This document shows positions 50,894-60,423 of a stretch of DNA of 64,000 nucleotides, one piece after another. A program made the position numbers and the translations under genes. Origin of the DNA: JAVJSU01 sp040219275 (GTDB lineage: Bacteria > Chloroflexota > Anaerolineae > Aggregatilineales > Phototrophicaceae); assembly GCA_040219275.1 (NCBI GenBank), contig JAVJSU010000038.1:333902-397901 (forward strand), written 5' to 3'. The first letter of the stretch is position 1. Every line of letters starts with the position of its first letter. Under the pieces are notes generated by a model, which saw nothing but the letters and a program-made list of their open reading frames with translations, searched no databases and was not told where the DNA came from.

Positions 50894-53341
50894 ATGAAAC
50901 GGGTTGTATTGATTCTGGTTGTGCTGATGTTTGCCTCCGCGTGTAGCGATGAAGGCATTCCACAGGTGACCCCTACCGTCGCACCAACAGACACGGCGAC
51001 CTTTACGCCGGAAGCCACCGAACCGACCAATGTCGCGCAGGTTGTGCCTTCGCGTACGCCGATTTTTACCGCGACGCAGACCAATGCGCCCACCGCAACG
51101 GCAAGCATCACGCCGAGCCTGACGCAAACGCTGACGGCGACCCTGAGCAATACGCCTAATCCGAGTGAAACAGCGACGGCGACCTCTACGGAGACGAATA
51201 CCGCCACGCCGACAGACACGCCCACCGCAACCGACACACCCAATCCAAGCGAAACAGCATCGCTCACACCAACATTGACCGCAACACCAACCGATACGCC
51301 GACGCTTACACCGAATCCAAGCGCGACGGAAACATCCACACCGAGCAACACGCCGACCGAAACCCTGACCGCAACTGTGACTCCAACATTTACGCCGAAT
51401 CCGAGCGAGACTCCGACTGCGACTTTAACGCTGACGAATACGCTCACCGCGACGGCGACAGCGACATTGACCGAAACAGTGCCGCCGACAGTGACTCCAC
51501 TGCCGACGATTGGCGCGTCGAGTACGCCCACGCCGACGGACACACCGACGATCACGCCATCGTGGACAGCGACTCCGCAACCTACAGCGACTCCTGCCCC
51601 GCCTACACCGGATTTAACGCAGATCGCGTTGCGATTCACCGAGACATGGGAGGCATTAGAACAAACGCTTACCGCAGAAGCGCCCACAGCTACACCGACA
51701 GACATCGACCTAACGCGGATTTCGCTGGAATTCACGTTAACTCTAGCGGCGCTCAATCAAACCTTAACGGCGGAAGCGCCTCCTCCCGCGACGGTTGACG
51801 CGGCGACCCCGACTTCGGTGATTACGCTGGATGTCACGCCGACGTTTATCACCGCAGAAGCAGGCACACCTCCGGCACAGATCACGCCGATCACGGGGGG
51901 CGATCCGGTGGTGCAATTCGCCTCGGAAACGCCCACGCCCGCGCCGACGGTAGCGAATGTACCCATCTTGCCGACGGTTCCGGTGAATTCGATCCCGCAA
52001 CCGCTCTTGCCGGTCACATCAACGGGGGCGCTGGGATTTGTTTTGACGACGGGGGGCGGTGGTGTTCCCGCGTCGTTCAATCCGCTGAACAACACCAATC
52101 TGGTAGCGCGTAATCCGGTTGATCCGAGTCAATTCTTGATTACGAATAGCGCAGGTGTGTTCTTCAATTTGAACAGTGGTGGGCTGTCGCGCCCGGATAC
52201 GTCGCCGTTCTCGCGCTTTGAGCCGGGTAGCCCGCAGGAGAATCAATATTTCGTCAGTTACATTCAGTGGGCACCGAATGGACAGTACGCGGCGTATGTG
52301 ATTAGTGGTTATCAGACGCATCCTGATCCTACCGCGGAGGACGGTGTGCATCTGTTCTTCCCTGCGGATAGTAACTCGCAACAGCTACTGCGCGATGCTC
52401 CGTCGATCAACCATCCGGGGTATCAACTGGGTGGGACGCGGCAATATCTGCACGCGAGTCAAACGCTGGAATGGTCACCGGATAGTAGCCAGATTCTGGT
52501 GAGAGCGGTCATCACCGATGATGCTGTGAGGGGACAAGATCGCGGAGTGTTGATGGTGTTGAGCTTATCGCAAGACCCGAACTCGCAACCGCCCTCTTTG
52601 CGTTACGATTACGGTTCGTGGGCGCTGGATGGACGGATTATCGTGAGTGGGGAGAACGGCGTGGGCGTGGTGAACGCGGACGGTGGAGGCTATACGCCGA
52701 TCCTCAACCCGAACGGCTTCTGGTATCAGCACGCGGTACAGAACCCGAATGGGACGGTGTACGCGCTGGGTCGCGCAGGGGGGAGGCTGGATAACACACC
52801 GGTTGCGCTATACAACAACAGTGGACAGGCGGTGACGGGGGCTATCGGCTCGACTGCCCCGTCGCAGGTGGCGTGGAGTCCTGACCGGAGCGCGGTGCTG
52901 GTCGTCACGCGGGATGGACGGCAGTACGTGGCGAACATCAACGGGACGGTGAGCGACATCAGCAACGCTACGGGCGGCGCGATCCCTAGTTGGATCACAG
53001 GCGGATTGCCCGCGGGCGCTCAACAGGTGACCGGCGGGGGGAATGGTGGCACGGGAGGGAATGCAGGCACGGGTGATTTCGTGCCCGGTGGCGTGATTGA
53101 AGGTAGCCGCTATGTGCCGGGTCAGCAATTGCGGGTGCAGAGGCAATCGTTGAACATGCGCGATGTGCCGAATTTGACGACGAGCACGGTGATTGGCGGG
53201 GCAGAGTTCAACGAGTATGTGGCGATTCTGGCGGGTCCGGTGAACGCGGACGGTATCGAGTGGTGGCAGGTGCAGATTGCGAGTGGCTTGCAGGGCTGGA
53301 TTGCCGGACAGATCGACGGGTTTGATACGCTCGCGCCATGA
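50894..53341 (+). CDS. Lipoprotein with Thr/Pro repeat stalk, propeller and SH3 domain
   Basis: An 815-residue protein with AGGAG 8 nt before ATG 50894. The signal peptide ends in a lipobox 'FASAC' (Cys17). Residues about 20-350 are a Thr/Pro/Ala stalk of 'TPTDTPT' and 'NPSETATAT' units. A propeller-like domain follows ('IQWAPNGQYAAYVISG', 'LEWSPDSSQILVRA', 'VAWSPDRSAVLVVT'), and the last 65 residues are a bacterial SH3 domain ('SLNMRDVPNLTTSTVIGG', 'WWQVQIASGLQGWIAGQ'). It is probably a surface-anchored, wall-binding protein on a glycosylated stalk. Confidence 0.82.
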   Translation: MKRVVLILVVLMFASACSDEGIPQVTPTVAPTDTATFTPEATEPTNVAQVVPSRTPIFTATQTNAPTATASITPSLTQTLTATLSNTPNPSETATATSTETNTATPTDTPTATDTPNPSETASLTPTLTATPTDTPTLTPNPSATETSTPSNTPTETLTATVTPTFTPNPSETPTATLTLTNTLTATATATLTETVPPTVTPLPTIGASSTPTPTDTPTITPSWTATPQPTATPAPPTPDLTQIALRFTETWEALEQTLTAEAPTATPTDIDLTRISLEFTLTLAALNQTLTAEAPPPATVDAATPTSVITLDVTPTFITAEAGTPPAQITPITGGDPVVQFASETPTPAPTVANVPILPTVPVNSIPQPLLPVTSTGALGFVLTTGGGGVPASFNPLNNTNLVARNPVDPSQFLITNSAGVFFNLNSGGLSRPDTSPFSRFEPGSPQENQYFVSYIQWAPNGQYAAYVISGYQTHPDPTAEDGVHLFFPADSNSQQLLRDAPSINHPGYQLGGTRQYLHASQTLEWSPDSSQILVRAVITDDAVRGQDRGVLMVLSLSQDPNSQPPSLRYDYGSWALDGRIIVSGENGVGVVNADGGGYTPILNPNGFWYQHAVQNPNGTVYALGRAGGRLDNTPVALYNNSGQAVTGAIGSTAPSQVAWSPDRSAVLVVTRDGRQYVANINGTVSDISNATGGAIPSWITGGLPAGAQQVTGGGNGGTGGNAGTGDFVPGGVIEGSRYVPGQQLRVQRQSLNMRDVPNLTTSTVIGGAEFNEYVAILAGPVNADGIEWWQVQIASGLQGWIAGQIDGFDTLAP

Positions 53342-53346
53342 TGGGG

Positions 53347-53958
53347 TTACTCATCGAGCAGGAGACCTTGACGGCGTTCCTGACGCGGGTCGACGTAAGG
53401 TGTGGTACGGGGCGCGTTGAACTCATCATCCAGATAGGTGAGCCTTGCGCGGTCTGCGCCGGACATTGTGACCGGTGTTTCTTCGTCTCTGCGCCACATG
53501 GGCGTATTATGGATTGAGCCATCGGGGTCTTTGTATTCGACACGGATGACCTGCTCCGGCTGGTATCTATCGTCGAGGGCTTCTAATTTGATGAGGCGAT
53601 CAATCATGCGGGTGACCGCCATCGCCACCGCTTGCAACTCATAGGGATGGTGGGTCAGGTTTTCTGTGAGGTGCAGGATATGGGCGAGCAGACGTTCCCG
53701 AATGATGCCGTAGGGATTTTCTAAAGTTTCCGCGCTGAGGGCGGGCAATTTTATGGGATCGGCTGTTGGCAGTGGCGCAGGATTTTTTTTCTGCCAAAAG
53801 TTGGCATTTCCGGTATTTTGCTCCTTTTTCCAGCGATAAAGGGTGCGTTCGGGGATGGCAGTTTGCATGGCAGTGAGTGGCACACTGCCACCATTTAGAC
53901 CGATGAGTGTCAGTGCTTCTAAGACTTCTTCCTGTGTGTAGATGCGTGTACGTTTCAT
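53347..53958 (-). CDS. HTH-containing protein, terminase-small-subunit-like
   Basis: A 203-residue protein with AGGAAAG 5 nt before ATG 53958. The N-terminal HTH is 'YTQEEVLEALTLIGLNGGSVPLTAMQTAIPERTLYRWKKEQ', like that of transposase or small-terminase DNA-binding modules. A central helical region ('HILHLTENLTHHPYELQAVAMAVTRMIDRLIKLEAL') and a polar tail follow. No transposase or phage gene is adjacent. A degenerate relative lies at 48735-48960, so the gene may be mobile or repeatedly duplicated. Confidence 0.6.
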   Translation of the reverse strand: MKRTRIYTQEEVLEALTLIGLNGGSVPLTAMQTAIPERTLYRWKKEQNTGNANFWQKKNPAPLPTADPIKLPALSAETLENPYGIIRERLLAHILHLTENLTHHPYELQAVAMAVTRMIDRLIKLEALDDRYQPEQVIRVEYKDPDGSIHNTPMWRRDEETPVTMSGADRARLTYLDDEFNAPRTTPYVDPRQERRQGLLLDE

Positions 53959-54059
53959 GTGCTTTCCTGATAAATGGATCGGCTGGTTTGATGTTTAAGC
54001 GTAGCACGGATGTTCGGGTAGGATCGAGCCAAATGCTCCGCCAAAAGGACTCAATTGCC

Positions 54060-54300
54060 CTCACCCCTAAATCCCTCTCCCGCAGGAGAGGGACTTGAAA
54101 AGTGAAAAGATTAAAAGCGTAACGCGGAGGCGCAAAGGGGCAAAGGCGCGGAGAAAGAAAAGATAAAGGGCGGGAAGATTTTAGATGTTAGACAAAAGAT
54201 GAAAGATGAAAAGCGTAACGCGGAGGCGTAGGGAGCGCGGAGAAACGCAGAGAAAAGATTAAGGGCAAAGGGCAAAGGGCGACCTAGCAGGTCGCCCCTA
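54060..54300. repeat. Low-complexity and hairpin intergenic repeats
   Basis: A perfect 9-bp hairpin (54072-54080/54085-54093, CCCTCTCC type) is followed by purine-rich 'AACGCGGAGGCG' units at about 54120 and 54217, and another 9-bp hairpin GGGCGACCT/AGGTCGCCC (54277-54297). Such units recur across genomes of this kind, as I recall; I see no gene between 53959 and 54320. Confidence 0.6.
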
Positions 54301-54320
54301 CGGGTGGTCGCCCGTTGTGG

Positions 54321-57263
54321 TTAGGATTGCCCTTCGACGATGGCGATTTCTTCCGGCGTGAGGTCGTAGAGTTGATAGACGAGGGTGTCGATGTCGCGGT
54401 CTGTGGCGGCGATGCGACGTTCAAGGATTTTTTTGGCTTCTCCGGTGGTGGCGGGCAATTGTTTATGCAGGTCAAGCATGGTTTCGACAAGTTGCACCAT
54501 GCGGTCATGCAGGGCGACTTCTTCGGGATTGTCGAAGTCTATTGTGCGGATGGGGAGTGATTCTAATTCGTTTGTACCAACATTATTATTACTACTTGTG
54601 ATCTTAAATCGCCACTGCATCAAATGTGAATTCAGTAGACCAGTAAAGTATTCTAACTTGTACTTTGTACTACCTCTCAGATTAATTGAGTTTGTTGAAT
54701 CGGCAAAATAAGTTTCTGGTTCAATAATTGTTGCAACTAGTCGCAATCGTTCGTCCACGCCTGTTATTCTTTGCGTCGCAATGCGCGGTAATTTAGAAAC
54801 TGGCTTCTCATTATTACTTTCGAGAAATTTCTCCTTATCAAACCATTCCCGTTCTCCCTGACTCAATTTGTCTCGTATTATATATTGTCCAACTTCTACA
54901 CCCTTAAGTAAACGGGTTAACGTATTATCACTTTTTATATAGTTCCGATAGATTGTTTGATTAATCTCACCTCTTCGGACTTCAACTTCTTGTAAATCGC
55001 CCAAGCGTTTAATAATCATTTTATTATGAATTGTGCGGCAAACACTCCAATTATCCGAACTTGTCAATGGAATCGGTATATTCTTCCTATCAAGTAACTC
55101 TGCATCTCTCAAATAGATTACATTGCTTTTTGGCACATCTGTAAAACTGTTTGCGGGGAATATTCTCAGGCTGATCTTATGTGAATTCGCATCTAGAGTT
55201 TCTTTCTTAGAAAACGTGATAATAACTGTAGACAATTTTGCATCAAAGAAGATCCGCCTATTCCTATCGTCCTTCTGAGGAAAGCAATCTGCATGTAAAT
55301 CTTCGGACACTTCCATTAAATATTGACGTGTTAATGCAGTACTAATATCAGCGAGTAAGGATAGCGGGATAATCATTCCAAAATAACCACTTAATCTAAG
55401 TAACTGCGTTGACCTAATTAAGAAAAACCGATAGAGATTAGTTTTTCCTCCCAATGCCGATCTATACTCTAAATTTCTAGATACATACTCGCTCAATGCT
55501 TCATGGGGCCAAGAACTCTTATTACGGTCTTTTTCCAGCACATCATATGGCGGATTGCCAATGACCGCATCGAAGCCACCGCGTTTCATAATTGCGCCGA
55601 AGCCGTCGTCACTTGACCAATCGAAGGCTTTGACGCGAAAGAGTTCTTCATCGCCAAACATATTGAATGTTTTTCCGGCGTAGAAATCACTTTCGATCAG
55701 CGAATTGCCCCATTTGATGTTGTTGTTCAAATCCGGCAGGACGCGATCAACGGCAAATCCGGTTTGTACACTGGCGGTATTTTCGCCTTCCAGCACTTTA
55801 AGAAGCAGGGAGAGCTTGCTGACCTCGACGGCTTGCTGGTCAAGATCAACACCGTAGATGTTATTGAGCAAGATGCGTTTTTTCTCATCGGTGGTGAGCG
55901 TGTAACGGGTTTGTGCCTCTCCGGTGGGTGTGGTGACGGTGTATTCACGGATGAGCTTCTTATTGAGATTGGTTTTCAGTGCTTTGTTGGTGTAATAGTT
56001 AAGATGCCAATCCATGAGATGCTGGAATGCGCCAATGAGGAATGAACCCGAACCACAGGCAGGGTCTAAGATGCGAAGTTCAGATACCTGTTCCGGTGTT
56101 TTGCCGTCTAAAAGTTTGCCGACGGTGTTTTCCACGATGTAATCCACGATATAGGTGGGGGTGTAGTATACGCCTCCGGCTTTGCGGACTTCCGGCTTTT
56201 CATCAATGTTGACCGCGCCTGTGGGGGAGATATCAATGACTTTGCCGAGAAAACGCTCATAGACCTGACCGAGAATATCCGCCGGAAGGACACTAAATTC
56301 ATAAGGGCTGTTGGGATAATAGAGATTTGAGAGAATTGGGCGTAAGGCATCGTCACCGATAGTCAAACTAAGGGTAAGGTTGTCCGGGTCTTCGCGTTTA
56401 GCTTCATCTGCAAAGTGGAACAAGCCGGAATTGTAGCGGGTGTCTGCCTGACGGAAGAATTGTTTGAGTTCTTCGTAAATGCCTGTATTGTTTTTCAGAT
56501 CGCGCAATCTGCCGTAGGGTTCGATCTCGCGGTCTTCGCAAATCCGCAAAAAGACGATGCGGTCTATGGTGAGTTGTACCGCCATGTTGAGATCACGGAT
56601 ACGGGAGGGATCACGTAGCGCATGATTATGCAGGGCAATGTCTTTCGCCAATTTTTCTCGCCAGGATTCAAGTTCATTGAGGAAGGCTTCATCAACGGTT
56701 TCAATGCCGCGTACTTTTTCTCCGCGTATAAAGTCATCTAATTTGTTGTTACGGACGGATTCGTAACTGAGAAGACCAGCGATTTCATCCCATTTATCGA
56801 CATAATCGGTGTAGAGATAGTAGCGCGGGCGATTTACATTCGATTTTTTATCCGATAATTCGGGACGGATTCGACAATCATAGAGGCTAAATTCTTCAAA
56901 ATCAGTCAGGATGCTTGCCGGTAACTTGGCAGACCATCCGTAACGGCGCACCTGATAGGCAGGATCGACGCTTGTTTTGATGTTGACATGGGGCGCTTTT
57001 GCCTCGACGTAAAAACGGACGACATTATCAATCATAAAGCCGTAATCGGGATGTTTTGGCTTGGTTTTGCCGTCTTCTTCAACATCGACACGATCTTCGT
57101 GGGTCACATGGCGACTATCGGTTACATCCCAGCCGAGCGCCGCGAAAAAGGGATTTATGAATTCAACCCTTACCTGAGTTTCGTTGTAATTGGAGGCTGT
57201 GAAACGTTGTTTTTCATTCTCGAATTTTTCGACAAGTTCACGAATGGAATCAGGTGCGGGCAT
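54321..57263 (-). CDS. Type IIG restriction-modification enzyme (Eco57I-like)
   Basis: A 980-residue single-chain enzyme. The N-terminal nuclease part shows a PD-(D/E)xK-like 'HPDYGF...FYVEAKAP' (about 71-93). The N6-adenine methyltransferase core has motif I 'DPACGSGSFLIGA' near 400 and motif IV 'NPPYD' near 585. An AT-rich target-recognition region (about 620-900) and a C-terminal helical part complete it. Such enzymes methylate one strand and cut nearby; the recognition site cannot be read. No separate specificity or methylase gene is adjacent. Length and motifs look intact. Confidence 0.92.
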   Translation of the reverse strand: MPAPDSIRELVEKFENEKQRFTASNYNETQVRVEFINPFFAALGWDVTDSRHVTHEDRVDVEEDGKTKPKHPDYGFMIDNVVRFYVEAKAPHVNIKTSVDPAYQVRRYGWSAKLPASILTDFEEFSLYDCRIRPELSDKKSNVNRPRYYLYTDYVDKWDEIAGLLSYESVRNNKLDDFIRGEKVRGIETVDEAFLNELESWREKLAKDIALHNHALRDPSRIRDLNMAVQLTIDRIVFLRICEDREIEPYGRLRDLKNNTGIYEELKQFFRQADTRYNSGLFHFADEAKREDPDNLTLSLTIGDDALRPILSNLYYPNSPYEFSVLPADILGQVYERFLGKVIDISPTGAVNIDEKPEVRKAGGVYYTPTYIVDYIVENTVGKLLDGKTPEQVSELRILDPACGSGSFLIGAFQHLMDWHLNYYTNKALKTNLNKKLIREYTVTTPTGEAQTRYTLTTDEKKRILLNNIYGVDLDQQAVEVSKLSLLLKVLEGENTASVQTGFAVDRVLPDLNNNIKWGNSLIESDFYAGKTFNMFGDEELFRVKAFDWSSDDGFGAIMKRGGFDAVIGNPPYDVLEKDRNKSSWPHEALSEYVSRNLEYRSALGGKTNLYRFFLIRSTQLLRLSGYFGMIIPLSLLADISTALTRQYLMEVSEDLHADCFPQKDDRNRRIFFDAKLSTVIITFSKKETLDANSHKISLRIFPANSFTDVPKSNVIYLRDAELLDRKNIPIPLTSSDNWSVCRTIHNKMIIKRLGDLQEVEVRRGEINQTIYRNYIKSDNTLTRLLKGVEVGQYIIRDKLSQGEREWFDKEKFLESNNEKPVSKLPRIATQRITGVDERLRLVATIIEPETYFADSTNSINLRGSTKYKLEYFTGLLNSHLMQWRFKITSSNNNVGTNELESLPIRTIDFDNPEEVALHDRMVQLVETMLDLHKQLPATTGEAKKILERRIAATDRDIDTLVYQLYDLTPEEIAIVEGQS

Positions 57264-57360
57264 AAGGATTTTGTCCTAGCGGGTTCAGGTCAATGTGAAA
57301 ATAATGATAACACGAAGTCTTTCTTAGGCGCGAATTTTAAGGATTTGAACGGGGAAAATT

Positions 57361-57390
57361 AAAAAGGGCGCGGAAGTGATTCTGCGCCCT
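57361..57390 (-). terminator. Terminator of the Moco oxidoreductase gene
   Basis: AGGGCGC 57365-57371 pairs with GCGCCCT 57384-57390; five T residues follow on the minus strand. It lies 27 bp past the stop. Confidence 0.82.
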
Positions 57391-57416
57391 GTGTGAGTTG
57401 AAATTATGCGTGCTCT

Positions 57417-58040
57417 TTAAAAGAATCCGCGACGACCATAACGCTCTTCTTTGAAGGGGTCGCCGTAATTGTGATAGCCTGCTTTTTCCCAGAAGCCCGG
57501 TTTATCAATGGGGCTGAATTCTAATGCGCGCAGGAACTTGGCACTCTTCCAGAAATAGAGGTGTGGCACGAGCGTGCGGACGGGTGCGCCGTGGTCGAGT
57601 TCGAGCATTTCGCCGTCGAATTTATAGGCGAGGAGGACATTGTCGCGCATCATGTCTTCTAGCGGCACGTTGGTGGTGTAGCCGTAATCACAATGGGCGA
57701 TGATATGCTGAACGTCGTCATTCACGCCGACCATCTGCGCGATGTCACTAAAGCGCACGCCTTCCCATGTAGTGTCGAATTTGCTCCAACGGGTGACGCA
57801 ATGAATATCGGTGGTGATGGTGGTGGTGGGCAATTTGAGGAAATCGTCCCATGACCAGCGTTTTTCTTCTTTTACGCCACCGAATACGCGGAAATCCCAT
57901 GTGTTGGGGTCAAATTTGGGGTTCGGTCCGTAGGTTAATACAGGGAACTTGACCGTCAATGATTGCCCGGCGGGGAGTCGTCCCTCTTCTTTCATTTGAT
58001 CTTCCAATGAACGGCGGTCATCCCGCTGGAAAATACCCAT
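57417..58040 (-). CDS. Sulfite-oxidase-type molybdopterin oxidoreductase
   Basis: A 207-residue protein from ATG 58040. It has the sulfite-oxidase Moco domain of the YedY/MsrP group: 'WSWDDFLKLPTTTITTDIHCVTRWSKFDTTWEG' with the molybdenum-ligand Cys in 'DIHCVTRWS', 'HIIAHCDYGYTTNVPLED', and 'DHGAPVRTLVPHLYFWKSAKFL'. There is no Tat signal or dimerisation domain, so a cytoplasmic enzyme is likely. The electron partner and substrate are unknown. Confidence 0.88.
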   Translation of the reverse strand: MGIFQRDDRRSLEDQMKEEGRLPAGQSLTVKFPVLTYGPNPKFDPNTWDFRVFGGVKEEKRWSWDDFLKLPTTTITTDIHCVTRWSKFDTTWEGVRFSDIAQMVGVNDDVQHIIAHCDYGYTTNVPLEDMMRDNVLLAYKFDGEMLELDHGAPVRTLVPHLYFWKSAKFLRALEFSPIDKPGFWEKAGYHNYGDPFKEERYGRRGFF

Positions 58041-58122
58041 AGCACTATTGCTCCACAAAACTTTACGTTTGATAGTTTCTAGTATAGCGCAAATAATTGC
58101 GAATTCCTTAAATCCTCGCTAA

Positions 58123-59235
58123 TCATCTGGTGAGAATTTTTCGCGCCAATTTGACCCCCTCCCACATCGCAGTTGCGCCCTGTGCGACCATCCGTAGGTG
58201 AATGTCGTCAGGCAGACCGTTCAGCGAATCGAGTGGAATGAGGCGGGTTTCCTGACGTTCGGTGTGCATGGCGGCGTGGAGGGCGGGTTCGTTGCGCGTG
58301 TACCATGCAGGATCGTGGATGATGAGCAGAGTGCAAATTTCAGGGCGCAACGATCTGAGCATCTGGGCGATTCCTGTGGCTTGGAGTTGGGCGCGTCCGT
58401 CGTTGAGCATGGCGCGGAGTTCTTTGACGGGCGGATGGTCGTAAAAGTAGGTCGGGTCTGGTGGCGCGGGTGACCAATCGGCGTATTCTGGCATCCCGAA
58501 AAGTTCTTCGCCGAATTCGCGCAGAATATGATGCGTCACGCCCCATTCGGCGGAAATCCACGCGGGATGGTTGCGGGTCGGCTGGAAGACAAACGCGGGT
58601 AAGACATGGTACATGCCTGCGCCTGTCGCTAACTGCGGGGAGCGTTGCGCCATCAGGAATTTATACGTCCCCTCGTGGTTGAAGACGGTCAGCGTCGCCG
58701 TGCCGATGACTCCACAGCGTCCGCGCCCATCGTAGAGTTCGCCATCGTATGGTTCGCCGTCATAGGGTTTGCCGTCGACGATTTTGCGAATGCCTTCGGA
58801 TTTTAGCCACTCATGGAGTTGACTTCTGAGCGGAAGAATAGGTGCGCCGCCCATGCTGAAAAATTCAAGCTCTTCGTCAAGTGCGTCGCAGGTTGCCATC
58901 ATATCAAAATAGTTGCCTAGTCTGGCGGAGAGTTGGGGCTTGTTGTCGTCGGTGGTGAGGGTATCGAAGATGTAGCATAAGCCGTTGCTCAGTTGTCGCC
59001 GTTGACTGCGCCGTAGTGCGAGGTGGGTGTCCGCATAAAAGGCGAAATCCTGAATATCGACGAATTCGGTGGGCGGCACGGGCGCGAGTAGACTATCAGG
59101 ATTGTCGCGCTGGCTGGCATCCGCAGGGAAAAATACGGTGGGATACCAGATGTCGTTGTGAAAATAGACCTGATCGGCATAATGAAACAATGCCCAATCT
59201 AGCATTCGTTCGTAGATTCTGGATGATAGCACCAT
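58123..59235 (-). CDS. NUDIX-like protein of unknown specificity
   Basis: About 370 residues from ATG 59235 with GGAG 8 nt upstream. A central 'VFQPTRNHPAWISAEWGVTHHILREFGEELFG' resembles a NUDIX box (RExxEE), preceded by 'TATLTVFNHEGTYKFLMAQRS', the usual substrate-side strands. Near the middle, a 12-nt unit repeated three to four times encodes 'KPYDGEPYDGELYDG'. The N-terminal third is unmatched. The NUDIX call is from pattern; G and E positions should be checked. A degenerate partial copy lies at 61066-61270. Confidence 0.5.
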   Translation of the reverse strand: MVLSSRIYERMLDWALFHYADQVYFHNDIWYPTVFFPADASQRDNPDSLLAPVPPTEFVDIQDFAFYADTHLALRRSQRRQLSNGLCYIFDTLTTDDNKPQLSARLGNYFDMMATCDALDEELEFFSMGGAPILPLRSQLHEWLKSEGIRKIVDGKPYDGEPYDGELYDGRGRCGVIGTATLTVFNHEGTYKFLMAQRSPQLATGAGMYHVLPAFVFQPTRNHPAWISAEWGVTHHILREFGEELFGMPEYADWSPAPPDPTYFYDHPPVKELRAMLNDGRAQLQATGIAQMLRSLRPEICTLLIIHDPAWYTRNEPALHAAMHTERQETRLIPLDSLNGLPDDIHLRMVAQGATAMWEGVKLARKILTR

Positions 59236-59395
59236 GAATTGCTCCGCTTCTGCGTCAATAAAAAATCTTATTGAACCACAAAGCATAGCGGGAAACAAAC
59301 GAAGTTACGGCTGTAATGGTCGGGGATGCCTGAAGAACAGATGCTTCAAGAACAGCGGTACGAGACAATCCGGGTTGCCCGCACCGCTTAGGGAA

Positions 59396-59861
59396 TTACC
59401 GATTGGTTAAGAGTTGGACATGGCTCCGGTTCAGGACACGCGGCAGACCGAAAATTGCGACGAGCGCCAGGGGTAAATCGCCGAGCGCCAACAAAGCGAC
59501 AAATGTACCCGCGCTACCACCAAAATCAAGTGTGAACGCGGCGACAACGAATACCAGACGAACAATGCCATTCCAATACGGAAACGAAGCATACTTTTCC
59601 AGGTCTTGCGATGAAAGAAATAGCACCAGTCCGGCAAAAAATCCTAACAGGGCAGGCAACCAAACCCAGAACGGCGAATAAGGGAGTTCAACCTCTAGTA
59701 ATTCAAGGAATCCGGGAGTTATACCAATCAGGTTTAACCGAGTCCGCTATAGCTTGCTCAAAAGTTGCAAAATAGCGGATTCTTATTTGCACGGTTGGTA
59801 TTAATAAGACGATTAAAGCACTCATATTATAGAGACCGGCGACCCGCACGAACCATTTCAT
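59396..59861 (-). pseudogene. Small membrane protein gene interrupted by an 81-bp MITE
   Basis: The 3' part encodes 'PFWVWLPALLGFFAGLVLFLSSQDLEKYASFPYWNG...LLTNR', a membrane protein without its start. The 5' part, from ATG 59861, encodes 'MKWFVRVAGLYNMSALIVLL' and then runs into the inserted element and a stop. Removing 59721-59801 less one target repeat restores one frame through '...IVLLITPGFLELLEVELPYS...'. It is the second gene of a pair, 14 bp after the 59876-60295 gene. The gene is broken in this genome. Confidence 0.75.
59721..59801. mobile_element. MITE-like insertion, 81 bp
   Basis: The termini ATACCAA and TTGGTAT are inverted repeats; inside, TCCGCTAT and ATAGCGGA form a second 8-bp pair. 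No coding capacity. The likely target duplication is TA or ATA, as made by IS630/mariner-type transposases. It sits inside a membrane protein gene and explains that gene's broken frame. Confidence 0.72.
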
Positions 59862-59875
59862 GACCTGTAAGTCAT

Positions 59876-60295
59876 TCAATGTGCTTGTGCCTGCCTGTTA
59901 TAGGTGCGGATAGCGATGACCATGAGTATCCCCAACAGATAGTGTGAAGGGACAGCGAGCAAAACACCGATTTGTGCAGTTGTGTTTGAAAAGATGCCCT
60001 GATCTGCCAGAAGTAACCACATCACCCAATCAACGGTCGCACTGGCAAACTGATAAAAAGCCAGCCCCCATGCAACGCCGATATGCGGCTTCTTCCGAAT
60101 TGTCCAGGCGACCCATGCTTGCGAGGCGAGCGCCACCCCTAACAGTTTCGTGATCCACTGACCGTCGGCACTGAATACCCATCCAGTTAGGGATTCAACC
60201 ATGTCTGGTGGCGTGAGAATGGCAATTAAGGCGTAGATCGCCTCAACAATGGCAACGAGGGTTAAAACAAAGGTGAGATTGGTAAGTCGTTTCAT
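59876..60295 (-). CDS. Four-helix membrane protein
   Basis: A 139-residue protein; ATG 60295 is chosen because GGAGG stands 5 nt upstream. Four hydrophobic segments (about 5-25, 48-68, 75-95, 108-130) are visible, with 'GWVFSADGQWITKLLGVALASQAWVAW' in the middle. It resembles the small uncharacterised membrane proteins often found beside TetR regulators. It is divergent from the TetR gene across an operator cluster and probably repressed by it. Confidence 0.7.
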   Translation of the reverse strand: MKRLTNLTFVLTLVAIVEAIYALIAILTPPDMVESLTGWVFSADGQWITKLLGVALASQAWVAWTIRKKPHIGVAWGLAFYQFASATVDWVMWLLLADQGIFSNTTAQIGVLLAVPSHYLLGILMVIAIRTYNRQAQAH

Positions 60296-60317
60296 CTGCT
60301 CCTCCATAGCAATTTAC

Positions 60318-60394
60318 TGACCAGTGGTCATTTGTTACAATCATATTGTATCTGACTAGCGGTCAGTAGTCAATAAGCAAATGACCAGCAGTCA
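60318..60394. promoter_or_regulatory. Three TetR operators
   Basis: Three 13-bp near-palindromes of the form TGACYAGYRGTCA: TGACCAGTGGTCA (60318-60330), TGACTAGCGGTCA (60353-60365) and TGACCAGCAGTCA (60382-60394), with a further half site at 60361-60372. They fill the divergent promoter between the membrane gene and the TetR gene. Confidence 0.8.
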
Positions 60395-60423
60395 TTAATG
60401 AGAATTGGGAGAACACATCCGCA

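Noticed and set aside
50770..51756. Long minus-strand frame of Val/Gly/Ser repeats
   Set aside because: It is the antisense shadow of the Thr/Pro repeat stalk of the lipoprotein gene at 50894-53341, which has a ribosome site, lipobox and SH3 domain.
54060..54320. CRISPR array
   Set aside because: The repeated purine-rich units are short, irregular and unspaced; no cas gene is nearby.
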